Below, one piece after another: positions 45,701 through 54,069 of a stretch of DNA of 64,000 nt. Within the stretch, counting starts at the first letter, position 1; every line of letters begins with the position of its first letter. The notes beneath the pieces are model-generated. The model was given only the letters and a program-made list of their open reading frames with translations. It made no database searches and had not been told where the DNA came from. The DNA is from CAVVSQ01 sp963848825 (GTDB lineage: Bacteria > Planctomycetota > Planctomycetia > Gemmatales > Gemmataceae), in assembly GCA_963848825.1 (NCBI GenBank), contig CAWKFA010000015.1:1612001-1676000 (forward strand), read 5' to 3'. The position numbers and the translations under genes are program-made.

Positions 45701-47594
45701 TGGTCGATCTGGCAGCGTGGATCGACTCGCTGCGTCCCGTCCGTGTGAAATTGCTGACTGCGCTGTCCGTGGTGTATGCAAGTGGCGATCGCAGCGATGA
45801 GGAACGGTCGCAGGCCGCGGACATTCTCGCCGACTATGCCGCCGACCAGCCGCAGGTCCTGGCCGATTTGGTGATGGATGCCGACGACAAGCAATTCGCC
45901 CTGTTTTTTCCAAAGTTCGAGTCGATGGCGGTCCGTGGGCTGCCTTTTCTGGAAGGGGAATTGAGCAAAAAGGTGGCGTTACAGTCCGTTTCGATTCTCT
46001 CGAAAACGGAAATTATGACTCCTAAAGAGTCCATCGTGAAAATTGAGAAGTCTAAATATGCCCCTTTCCTGCCTGCCAAAAACTACTCGGTAAAAATGAA
46101 GAAGGGAATGACGTACACGATCACGATGCGGAGCAAGGAGCTTGATTCTTTTCTGGTTCTGCAAGACAAGGACGCCAAGCAACTCGGCTGGGACGACGAT
46201 AGCGGCGGGGATTTGGATGCTCACCTGCCGTTCACGGCGACAGAGGATGGTCTGTACAACGTTTATGCTGCCGCCTTCAAGGGAACGGGTGCCTTTTCGT
46301 TGGACATCGTGGAGATCGACAGCCAGGAAGCTGCCAAGGAAAAGCTGGCGAAGCGGCAGGCGAATGCTGCCGTGGCCATGCTCAAGATGAACCAGCCGGA
46401 AAAGGTCTGGCCGCTCTTAAAGCATAGCCCCGATCCGAGGATGAGGAGTTATCTGATTCATCGGTTCGGCCCGTTGGGTGCGGCGCCTGGTGCCATCGTG
46501 AAACAATTGCTGGAGGAAAAGGAAGTCAGTATTCGGCGGGCACTTATTTTGAGTTTGGGAGATTTTGGGGAAAAGGATTTTTCCCCGGGACAGCGTCAGG
46601 CGCTGCTTGCGCAGTTGCAGGAAATGTACCGCCGGGAGTCCGATCCGGGTATTCACGCGTCGGCGGAATGGTTATTGCGGACCTGGGCCCAGGAGGAGTG
46701 GCTGAAACAGGTCAATGAGGAGTTGGCGAAAGACAGGGAGCAAAGGGAGAAGCGGCTCGAAGGCATCAAACAGATGCCCCAGTGGTTCGTCAACAGCCAG
46801 GGGCAATGGCTGGTGTTGATTCCCGGCCCAGCGAATGTGGCGATGGGTTCGCCAGTTACGGAAGCGGGCAGGGACTACGATGAGCCGCCACACAAGAAAC
46901 GAATAAGTCGAACTTTTGCCATGGCCGCCAAGCCGGTGACGTTGGCAGAATATCGACGATTTGACACGAGCTTCTCAATAAACGAGCAATATGCCCCAAC
47001 GCCGGACTGTCCGGTGATTCGCACCTCCTGGTTTCAAGCGGCGTCGTATTGCAACTGGCTGAGCGCTCAAGAGGGCATCCCCGAAGATCAGTGGTGCTAC
47101 CAGAAGAACGATAAAGGCGAATACGCCGACGGCATGACGCTGGCCCCTGACTATTTGAAGCGCACAGGCTATCGTCTGCCCACGGAAGCGGAGATGGAGT
47201 ATGCAACACGTGCGCGGGGACGATAACGAGCCGATATTTCGGAGAAACGGACGAGCTATTGCCGAAATATGGGTGGTATCTGAAGAACTCGCAGGACCGG
47301 ACATGGCCCGTGGGGAAAATGAAGCCGAACGACCTTGGTTTTTTTGACCTGCAGGGAAACGTGCTTACCTGGTGTCAGGAGAGTTACAAGGCTTATTCGA
47401 AGTCAAACGAGGCCACGGCAAGCGAGGATAAAGAGGCTGAATTAGTTGTCAAGAATGATGTAGGCCGTGTGCTTCGTGGCGGCTCATTCGGCTTTCCGCC
47501 ATCGAACGTGCGTTCTGCCTTCCGAAACCTCTCTGTGCCGTCGGTCCAAAGCGTCTATGTGGGTCTTCGTGTGGCCCGGACGTTTGTGCCATGA
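42754..47594 (+). CDS. Ser/Thr kinase - nSTAND NTPase - TM - PPC-like - formylglycine-generating-enzyme fusion (four frameshifts)
   Basis: Kinase, residues 38-310: LGEGGFGRVY (Gly loop), VAIKV (Lys67), VHRDIKPGN, VADFGLAL, SPEQARG. After a frame change near 43740 an nSTAND-type NTPase follows: WGPSGCGKSSLVKAGLLPQL (Walker A) and KVLIVLDQFEQWLH (Walker B), with a winged-helix end QLTHDYLVPSLREWL. A further shift lies near 44430. A membrane helix VISVLLLCLIGWGAYEGYGM precedes alpha repeats, a shift near 45520, a PPC-like beta domain (TYTITMRSKELDSFLVLQDK) and an SUMF1/FGE domain (YRLPTEAEMEYATRARG, shift near 47222, LQGNVLTWCQE, RVLRGGSFG, YVGLRVAR). All parts are in order with no stops except at the shifts, so I treat them as one protein of about 1,600 residues. 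Planctomycetes have kinase/FGE fusions; the central ATPase suggests a signalling switch. Confidence 0.78.
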
Positions 47595-47774
47595 TAAACC
47601 GCGGCACAGTGGCGGGAGCTGGCATGAAGAAATTCGCCGTTTTCAAGCGCCGATCTATTTGCCGGTGAGCCCCGAGGTCCTTTGGGAGTGATTTTTCGCT
47701 TCTTCTTGATCGCGGCCTCGCCGAGGCAGCGTTTCTCGCGGGCCTTTTGTATGATCTGGGAAGATATCGCCACG

Positions 47775-47843
47775 GCCGACCCTGGTAAGGGTCATAGCAA
47801 TTAGCCGGAGGGTGAGCGCAGCGATACCACCGGTAATGAAGAC
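47775..47843 (-). repeat. Dispersed repeat, left (inverted) module of copy 1
   Basis: On the minus strand it reads GGTATCGCTGCGCTCACC then CTCCGGCTAATTGCTATGAC, matching the right modules at 51370-51445 and 51690-51765. It is followed on the plus strand by GACATGACAACCGATCGA (from 47842), also found at 51625. Confidence 0.8.
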
Positions 47844-47858
47844 ATGACAACCGATCGA

Positions 47859-47870
47859 CCCTGGCAGGGG
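47859..47870. repeat. Target-site duplication, left copy
   Basis: CCCTGGCAGGGG here and at 49331-49342, exactly flanking the IS4-family element. Confidence 0.85.
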
Positions 47871-49330
47871 CAGGGCTTCCAAGGTGTCAGCTCGGGGGGC
47901 TTTCGGCGTTGTTCTATGAGCCTTTGCGTTGAAACATGTCCGCCGTTTTTGTACCGGTCCTTGGGAGTTGGCGGATTCTTCGGCCCGCGATGGGCTTTGC
48001 GGTAGCGCTTTCGGGACGACTTTTGATGCGATCTCGCACAGCAAGCCTGCCAACTCCTTGGCGCTGAGGCTTTGGAATCTCACCCACTTCGATGGCGGCA
48101 ATGCTACCATCATCCCGACGTACGTCTCGCGCACCTCGGTGGCGATGTAGTAACGCGACAGATTCTCCACGATCTCGGGTCCATGAACCTGACGCACCAG
48201 GCTCGGATCAAAGCCATCGCGTTGGAAGCTACCAATGCCAAGCAGAACGCGAACAACGCCGCCTTCGGATAACCCAGGGTGTTGGGCTCGCCGTTGAGGG
48301 TCTGTGCCAGTTCGTAGAAACGTCCCTCGATGGTCCATCGCTTGCGGTACAGTTCGGCAATCTGCATGGCCGTCGCTTCGTTCTTCTGCAGGTTGCTCAG
48401 AATATGTATCTCGGTATCGCCATCGCGCGTCGGCTCATCCAAGACCAGCGTGATCCGCCGCACCGTCTTCGTTTTGTTCTCGTAACTCAGTTCCAACTCT
48501 TGCTCGTACACCCGGCCCGTGTTGGTTCGGCCGCGAAATTTTCGGGTTTTGAGCGGCTTGCCGACTAAAGTACCGTGCTGGCGCATGACGAAACAGGCAG
48601 GAGCCTTATCGATCCCGAAGAGGAATTTCAGCGTGCAAAAATTGCTATCGGCGATCCACAAGTCTTGCGTTCTGACGCTCTGCAGCACGTCATCGAGCAA
48701 GACGCGTTCGTTGTCGTAGGCATCCGGATTGAGGAACACATCGGTCACCAGGTCTTGCTGTTGGTCGTAGACCGCGAGCACGCGTCCTGGCAAGCCAGCC
48801 GCCCATGTCTGACGCAATTCCTTGACGCGACGCTGGGTCTTCGAAAGTAAGTTCCCGTCGAGAACGCGGATGCGAAACCCCGGTAACCAGGACGGCAACC
48901 TCGCCTGCATGGCATCGATCACAACCCCCACTTGAACTGCCGAGTCGGCGACCAGAGCATGGAAATGCCCGGTTCCATGCATTGCAGCTTGTCGTAGATC
49001 GCTTGATCGGTGACGGACAATTTCTCTTCGCGTTTGCGATAGGCTTTATGCACGCTCGGATCGACGTGCAACACCACCGACATCATTAATTCCATGACTT
49101 GCGAAAAGAGCAACTCCCTCTTGTACTGCCGTTGAGCGGCCTTCCTGAACAGAGCGTCCAGACGCTTGGGCAGGAACAAACGTTCCAAAGTTATCCGCGT
49201 CATCACACAAAACGGCGCCTGCTCCACGAAGGGGACGATTCCGGCCGGCATCATGCCTTTCCCTCTCAGGTGTCATTCATAACAACTGCTTCAATAATAA
49301 TTTACGAAGCAGGAACACCTGGAAGCCCTG
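47871..49330 (-). mobile_element. IS4-family insertion sequence, about 1.46 kb
   Basis: The ends are inverted: CAGGGCTTCCAAGGTGT at 47871 and, on the other strand, CAGGGCTTCCAGGTGTT from 49330. A 12-bp direct repeat flanks it, in the size range known for IS4-family elements. It carries one transposase on the minus strand and sits in the hairpin arm of a dispersed repeat. Confidence 0.85.
47880..49254 (-). CDS. IS4-family DDE transposase (three frameshifts)
   Basis: The N-terminus from ATG 49254 reads TRITLERLFLPKRLDALFRK and SVTDQAIYDKLQCMEPGIS. Near 48925 the frame changes to ALVADSAVQVGVVIDAMQAR and the catalytic domain: RVLDGN (Asp), LWIADSNFCTLKFLFGI (Asp), IAELYRKRWTIEGRFYELAQ (YREK-type motif with the Glu). 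A second change near 48195 gives VRQVHGPEIVENLSRYYIAT, and a third near 47990 gives RGPKNPPTPKDRYKNGGHVS, the usual C-terminus. As sequenced the gene is broken three times; if these are errors the element could be active. The exact stop is unclear because the frame runs into the inverted repeat. Confidence 0.78.
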
Positions 49331-49377
49331 CCCTGGCAGGGGTCGTAGCTTAGCCCACGCTGCGACCCCTACCAGGG
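49331..49377 (+). repeat. Central hairpin of repeat copy 1 (includes right target-site duplication)
   Basis: CCCTGGCAGGGGTCGTAGC pairs with GCTGCGACCCCTACCAGGG (17 of 19) over a nine-base loop. The same hairpin, perfect over 16 bp, is in copy 2 at 51653-51692. The group II intron begins two bases after it. Confidence 0.85.
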
Positions 49378-49885
49378 CGTGCGCCGTGAAAGGCGTTGGT
49401 TTTCTGTGGGTGCGAATCCCACCCGGCAACTTGGTCGTTCTAGCCGGTAAGCAGTTTGAGCGGCTTGGCGGGCGACTGTCAGGTCGAAGCCTCAGATGGA
49501 AAAGGATCGTATTAGCGATTCAGCGAGCGTGCGGGCCGTAACGCGAGTGAACGTTGAGCAGGCCCCGAAAACGGGTTTTGCAGGAGCCGACCCTCCACCC
49601 TGGAAGGGGAAGGCCACAGCCGTCGCAGTCAGGGGAATGACCCATGATCCCCGACGATGGTCCTGCCGGGGTAGTGACGACGGCACGCCGCAAGAGGAAA
49701 CCAAGGCAACACGGGAGACCCCCGTTCGTGATCGATGCAGATCAACACGAGCCCGCGAGGGACCGACGTGGCGAGCGGGGGAGTCGGAGAGGTTCATAGT
49801 ACCGTTGAAGCCGGGTAACGCCGGTGGAGGGAAGGGACCTCAGTTCAAGAGAAGTGTCGAACGTAGGGACCGCAAGGAGATTGGC

Positions 49886-51199
49886 GTGAGCCTGCAACCT
49901 CCGAACCAAGTCGTGAAACTACAGACGGCACTGCATGCGAAAGCGAAGGCAGCTCCGACCTATCGGTTCTATCTGCTGTACGACAAGCTGTATCGCTGGG
50001 ACGTGTTGGCTTTTGCCTACGACCGGTGCAAGTCCAACAAGGGCGCACCGGGAGTAGACGGTCAGACGTTCCAGGACATCGAAGCGTATGGCGAGGTTCG
50101 TTGGTTGGAGGAACTGGCGAAGGAACTCCAGGGAAAGACGTATCAGCCAAGTCCGGTGAAGCGGGTGTGGATCCCGAAGCCGGATGGCAAACAGCGACCG
50201 TTGGGGATTCCGACGATCCGCGACCGCGTGGTGCAGATGGCCGTGGTATTGGTCTTGGAGCCGATCTTCGAGGCCGACCTACAGCCGGAACAATATGCGT
50301 ACCGTCCTGGGAGAAGCGCACTGGACGCCGTCAAGGAAGTCCAGGAGTTGCTGAAAGCGGGCTATACGGATGTGGTGGATGCGGACTTGAGCGGGTATTT
50401 CGACAGTATTCCGCACGCCGAACTGATGAAGTCGGTGGCGCGTCGGGTCAGCGATCGGCACGTGTTGCATCTGGTGAAGATGTGGCTCGAAGCGCCGGTC
50501 GAAGAGACTGACGAACGCGGGCGGAAACGTCGTACGACACGCAACAAGGACGAACACCGGGGCACGCCGCAAGGCGGAGTGCTATCGCCATTGCTGGCGA
50601 ATTTGTATATGCGCCGGTTCATCATGGGATGGAAGCAGTTGGGCCACGCCGAGCGGCTGGACGCTCACATTGTCAACTATGCAGACGACTTTGTGATCTG
50701 CACGCGTGGCAACGCCGACGAGGCAATGCAGACGATGCGTGCGATGATGGAGAAGCTGAAGTTGACGGTGAACGAAAAGAAGACGCGTCGGGCGACCCTG
50801 CCGGATGGTGCGTTCACGTTCCTGGGGTACACGTTCTGTCGTCAACATTCGCGACGGACGGGCGAGGCCTACGTAGGTCCGCGTCCGGGCGTCAAGAAGA
50901 TCCGCGCGCTGTGTCGCGGCATCAGCGAATGGACGGATCGGCGGACGAGTCTGCGGGAGGTCTCCGAGCAAGTAGCTTATCTCAACCGCAAGTTGCGCGG
51001 TTGGGCGAACTACTTCAGTCTGGGCACCGTTGTCCAAGTTTACGAGATCGTGATGAAACACGTGCGTCGTAGACTACGTCGATGGCTGGGCGCCAAACAC
51101 AAGGTGCGGACTTGGGGGTATGCACGCTTCCCGAATGAGTTTCTGCACGGGAAATTGCACTTGCTGCAATTGCGTGGAACGGCGCCGGGCGTGTCGTGA
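49886..51199 (+). CDS. ltrA: Group II intron reverse transcriptase/maturase
   Basis: 437 residues from GTG 49886, chosen because AAGGAG lies seven bases upstream; the open frame extends further 5' only through intron RNA. RT blocks are complete: SNKGAPGVDGQTF, PSPVKRVWIPKPDGKQRPLG, YAYRPGRSALDAV, VVDADLSGYFDSIPHAELM (catalytic Asp), HRGTPQGGVLSPLLANLYM, HIVNYADDFVICTRG (YADD). The maturase (X) domain is seen in LNRKLRGWANYFSLGTVVQV. No HNH endonuclease domain follows; the protein ends RGTAPGVS. It splices the intron and drives its insertion by reverse transcription. Confidence 0.92.
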   Translation: MSLQPPNQVVKLQTALHAKAKAAPTYRFYLLYDKLYRWDVLAFAYDRCKSNKGAPGVDGQTFQDIEAYGEVRWLEELAKELQGKTYQPSPVKRVWIPKPDGKQRPLGIPTIRDRVVQMAVVLVLEPIFEADLQPEQYAYRPGRSALDAVKEVQELLKAGYTDVVDADLSGYFDSIPHAELMKSVARRVSDRHVLHLVKMWLEAPVEETDERGRKRRTTRNKDEHRGTPQGGVLSPLLANLYMRRFIMGWKQLGHAERLDAHIVNYADDFVICTRGNADEAMQTMRAMMEKLKLTVNEKKTRRATLPDGAFTFLGYTFCRQHSRRTGEAYVGPRPGVKKIRALCRGISEWTDRRTSLREVSEQVAYLNRKLRGWANYFSLGTVVQVYEIVMKHVRRRLRRWLGAKHKVRTWGYARFPNEFLHGKLHLLQLRGTAPGVS

Positions 51200-51224
51200 G
51201 CAATCGCCTGGTATTCTTGTCCGA

Positions 51225-51258
51225 GAGCCGGATGCGGGAAATCTGCACGTCCGGTTCG
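51225..51258 (+). other. Group II intron domain V
   Basis: A 34-nt hairpin with GAGCCG at the 5' side, CGGTTCG at the 3' side and the internal bulge typical of the catalytic domain. Confidence 0.8.
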
Positions 51259-51369
51259 ATGAGCGGGAGATAGAAACGGGGTACGGCGTTCGGTACTAAG
51301 CCACGAAGGGGAAACCCGGACCCACGGACATACCGTCGCCTAACCTACCGCGCTACCTCCCGACTCTAC

Positions 51370-51445
51370 CGAGGTGATCGACGCGACCGAAAACCGGGGG
51401 TATCGCTGCGCTCAACCTCCTGCTAATGGCTTCGACGCCCTATCG
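51370..51445 (+). repeat. Dispersed repeat, right module of copy 1
   Basis: Begins CGAGGTGATCGACGCGACCG and continues GGGGGTATCGCTGCGCTCAA, TAATGGCTTCGACGCCC, TATCGGGGTCG. It resumes the repeat interrupted by the intron; the equivalent part of copy 2 starts near 51693. Confidence 0.85.
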
Positions 51446-51471
51446 GGGTCGTTCAGAATCGTTCGAATCTT

Positions 51472-51499
51472 CCGTGTCTCACCGTTCCGTGAGACACGG
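51472..51499. repeat. Perfect 11-bp inverted repeat
   Basis: CCGTGTCTCAC and GTGAGACACGG around CGTTCC, followed by GGAAAAACAA. It could be a terminator-like hairpin between repeat copies; no gene ends nearby. Confidence 0.6.
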
Positions 51500-51624
51500 G
51501 AAAAACAATGTTTAAGCGATTCTCTGTCAACGGCTTGCGACGAAGCCGTGCCCGTGTGCTCGCTTGCGACACGAGCGAATCGTCCAGGAACGGTGTAACG
51601 GAGCGGGGCAGGAAAATGGGAAAG

Positions 51625-51765
51625 GACATGACAACTGATCGAGCCAAGGCAAGGGTCGTAGCGTGGGTCCTCGCTACGACCCTTGCCTGGCTCGAGGTGA
51701 TCGACGTGACCGCAAACCCGGGGGTATCGCTACGCTCAACCCCCGGCTAATGGCTTCGACCCCCT
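51625..51765 (+). repeat. Dispersed repeat, copy 2 (interrupted by IS110-family element)
   Basis: Starts GACATGACAACTGATCGA, then a perfect hairpin GGCAAGGGTCGTAGCG...CGCTACGACCCTTGCC, CGAGGTGATCGACGTGACCG, GGGGGTATCGCTACGCTCAA, GGCTAATGGCTTCGACCCCC. The end of the module (TTTCGGGGTCGATTCG) resumes at 53942, after the IS110 element. Confidence 0.85.
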
Positions 51766-52030
51766 TGTATGTTCTTTTTACTGGAGTTTGTGGCATCCTT
51801 CCGGTCTTGTAGGATGATAGCCAAGTGTAGTTGTGAGGAGACTTTGCGACCCCCTGAGGCTTTGACCTCTTCCGATAGATTACTCCCTCCGACCTTTGGC
51901 ATGAGGTTTTGGTACATCATGCGGCTCGACCGCTTATCACAAGGACAACCGGGCCGAAGAATGACCGGAGGATTCTCACGACTCCATGGTTTTTCACCCA
52001 GCCAGTTTTTCATTGCATCGGGAGATTGCC
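51766..52030 (+). ncRNA. Candidate bridge RNA region of the IS110 element
   Basis: IS110-group elements encode a structured guide (bridge) RNA in a non-coding end. Here the only sizeable non-coding part precedes the transposase. I see no gene in it but have not folded it; the call rests on family knowledge and position. Confidence 0.35.
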
Positions 52031-53925
52031 ATGGCACCTACAACCATATCGGCGCGGGCTTGCTACCCCCGCGCCTGCGTCCCAAAGGCTGGCCACGATT
52101 GGCGTCGGCATTGACACCGCCCGCTATGGTCATGTGGTTTCCTTCTTGCGGCCCGATCGTCAACCTGCCGCCAAAAAACTGCTTGTGATGGAGAACCACG
52201 ACAGTTACCAAGCTATGCAGGAGCGTCTTGAGCAACTGCACCAGCAACATCCTCAGGCGCATTTCCACATCCGCATCGACGCCGCCGGGCAATATGCCAA
52301 CAACCTGGAACGCTTCCTGCGCAGACTTGGCGTTGCCCATGACCCTCTCCATCGGCGAACCCAAGCGCAACAAGGACTATCAAAAGGCCCATTTCCCCAA
52401 ACGCCAAACCGATGAAACCGAAAGCATCGCCATGGCCCGCTTCGCTGTAGTCGAAGAACCCGCCGCCACTGCCGCCGTGCCTGAGGAAATGGCCGTGCTC
52501 GCCGCGGTGGCTGGACGCTTGCATGCCCAAAGCAAACAAGCCACGCAGGCCGTCAATCGCTTGCACCTTCTTCTGGCCCGCGTCTTTCCCGAGCTGGCCA
52601 ACGTCACCAATAACTTTGCCGCCGCCTGGGTCCTGGAACTACTGACCAAGTATCCCAGCGCCGCCAAAATCGGCCAGGCTCGCCTGGCCTCCTTGGAAAA
52701 AATCCCCTATCTGTCCAAGGCCAAAGCTCAAGAAGTACACCAGGCGGCCAAGCAATCCGTCGGCAGTTTACGCGGCGCGGTCGCCGAAGCGCTGGTAGGC
52801 GAGCTAGTCGCCGAGGTACGGCATAGCCGAGCCGCCGAGAGCAAAATCCGCCAATTGCTGACGAAAACCTATGCGGCGCTGCCGGCCGGCAAGCATACGC
52901 ACCTCACGTCCATCCCCGGCATCGGCGACCAAACCGCCGCTATCTTGGTCGCCAAAATCATCGACATTGATCGCTTCGCCACCCCCGAAGCCCTCGTCGG
53001 CTATTTCGGTATCTTTCCTGAGGAGCACTCTTCCGGCGTCAATAAGCAGGGGCGGCCCCTTCCACTCGGCACGATGGTCATGTCGCCACGCGGCAACGAC
53101 CTGGTCCGCGGCTATTTGTGGATGGCGGCCCTGTCCGGCTTACGCTCCAACCCGGCGCTGCGTGCCTTGTACCGACGCCTCAAAGCCAAGGGCAAACGCG
53201 GCGACGTCGCCATGGGCCATTGCATGCGCAAGCTCCTGCACCTGGTCTACGCCATCTGGAAAACAGGCAAACCCTTCGATGCCCAGCGCTACCCTTGGCT
53301 CCAGGAGGTCGACACCCCGGCCAGCGAAATAACGGCCCGAGAGATAACAACTCCAGTCGCCAGCGAAGCGCCACGCACCACAACCCCGACGACGACAAGT
53401 AACGAAAAAGCCGTGGGCCACAAAAGGGATCAAGTCCCCGAAAAGCAAGTGGTCACCACGGCTACTTCCAACGTAAAGCCTGTGCTGACCCCTGTCAATC
53501 CACCCTCAGCGTCGCCGGCACGACCCAAGGTGGACTTCGCCTTCCTGCGCCAACAGGTCACCATGGAACAGGTACTCCAGCACCTGGGTATCCAGGGCCT
53601 GTTCCGAGGCAAAGCTCAGCAACGGCGCGGTCCCTGTCCGATCCATGCCGAAGCGCCCGAAACCGTGCCCATCAAAAAATATACCTGCTCGGTCCACCTG
53701 GGGAAAAACCTCTTTCACTGTTTTCAAGCCGACTGCGCTGCTCAGGGCAACGTCCTGGACCTCTGGGCCGCAGTCTACCGTTTGCCGCTATACGAAGCCG
53801 CCCTCCATTTGGCGGCTACCTTCCAACGACCCACGAATAGAGAAGAGGCACCCGTATCCGCGGCACAGCGTCGGGTCCCAAAAACGAGTGCTAAAGGTGC
53901 CGTTATCACGCCAAACGAGGGTTGA
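52031..53925 (+). CDS. IS110 transposase fused to a CHC2 zinc finger (two frameshifts)
   Basis: ATG 52031 begins MAPTTISA; one-base changes near 52060 and 52325 are needed. The RuvC-like N-terminal domain is IGVGIDTARYGHVVSFLRPD (first catalytic Asp), FHIRIDAAGQYANNLERFLR, PKRNKDYQKAHFPKRQTDET. The C-terminal Tnp_20 domain has LTSIPGIGDQTAAILVAKII and GTMVMSPRGNDLVRGYLWMA with the catalytic Ser. Then comes a Thr/Pro-rich linker (about 53310-53520) and a CHC2-like finger, about 53530-53840: RRGPCPIHAEAP, YTCSVHLGKNLFHCFQADCA, AQGNVLDLWAAVYRLPLYEA. CHC2 fingers belong to DnaG-type primases, where they bind single-stranded DNA. All is in one frame, so the fusion itself is not an artefact. Confidence 0.82.
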
Positions 53926-53981
53926 CTTTCATCGGTACATCTTTCGGGGTCGATTCGTCCCTTCTCTATCCTTCGTTGCAT

Positions 53982-54039
53982 CATTTCATTCGTTTCACTG
54001 CACCGAAAGGGGGTGTGAAACAGTGAAACGAATGGAATG
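53982..54039. terminator. Long hairpin between the IS110 element and tssK
   Basis: CATTTCATTCGTTTCACTG and CAGTGAAACGAATGGAATG pair with one mismatch in 19 over a 20-base loop. It could end tssK transcription; no T run is present. Confidence 0.45.
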
Positions 54040-54069
54040 CAGGCCCGGTGGCGGGAGGGCAGGGTGCCT

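Larger units (their letters stand above)
49379..51369 (+). mobile_element. Group II intron
   Basis: The 5' end GTGCGCCGTGAAAGGCGTTG is the standard group II start. Domain V, GAGCCGGATGCGGGAAATCT...CCGGTTCG, spans 51225-51258 (34 nt), followed by a domain VI stem (GCGGGAG with CTCCCG) and a 3' end near CGACTCTAC. A reverse transcriptase/maturase lies in domain IV. The flanks join into a repeat like that at 51625, giving the boundaries to within a base or two. Confidence 0.85.
51766..53942 (+). mobile_element. IS110-family insertion sequence with long 5' non-coding end
   Basis: The element holds a single transposase gene and a 5' non-coding part of about 265 bp. No terminal inverted repeats are seen, as expected for IS110. 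Boundaries are deduced from the repeat it interrupts: GGCTTCGACCCCCT on the left and TTTCGGGGTCG on the right correspond to a continuous hairpin in copy 1. A CT dinucleotide at both junctions could be the core. Confidence 0.75.

Noticed and set aside
42754..47594. Anti-phage STAND (Avs-type) defence gene
   Set aside because: The kinase/FGE ends and membrane helix fit planctomycete signalling proteins; no nuclease effector or neighbouring defence genes support defence.
47555..47773. Minus-strand 72-codon frame between the kinase fusion and the repeat
   Set aside because: Basic low-complexity translation overlapping the end of the fusion gene; cannot be supported as a gene.
49496..49885. 130 extra N-terminal residues on the intron reverse transcriptase
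   Set aside because: This stretch is intron RNA (domains I-IV); the RT family starts near GTG 49886, which has a good ribosome binding site.
47775..51765. CRISPR-like array from recurring modules
   Set aside because: Modules are few, inverted, of uneven spacing and contain hairpins; no spacers and no cas genes.
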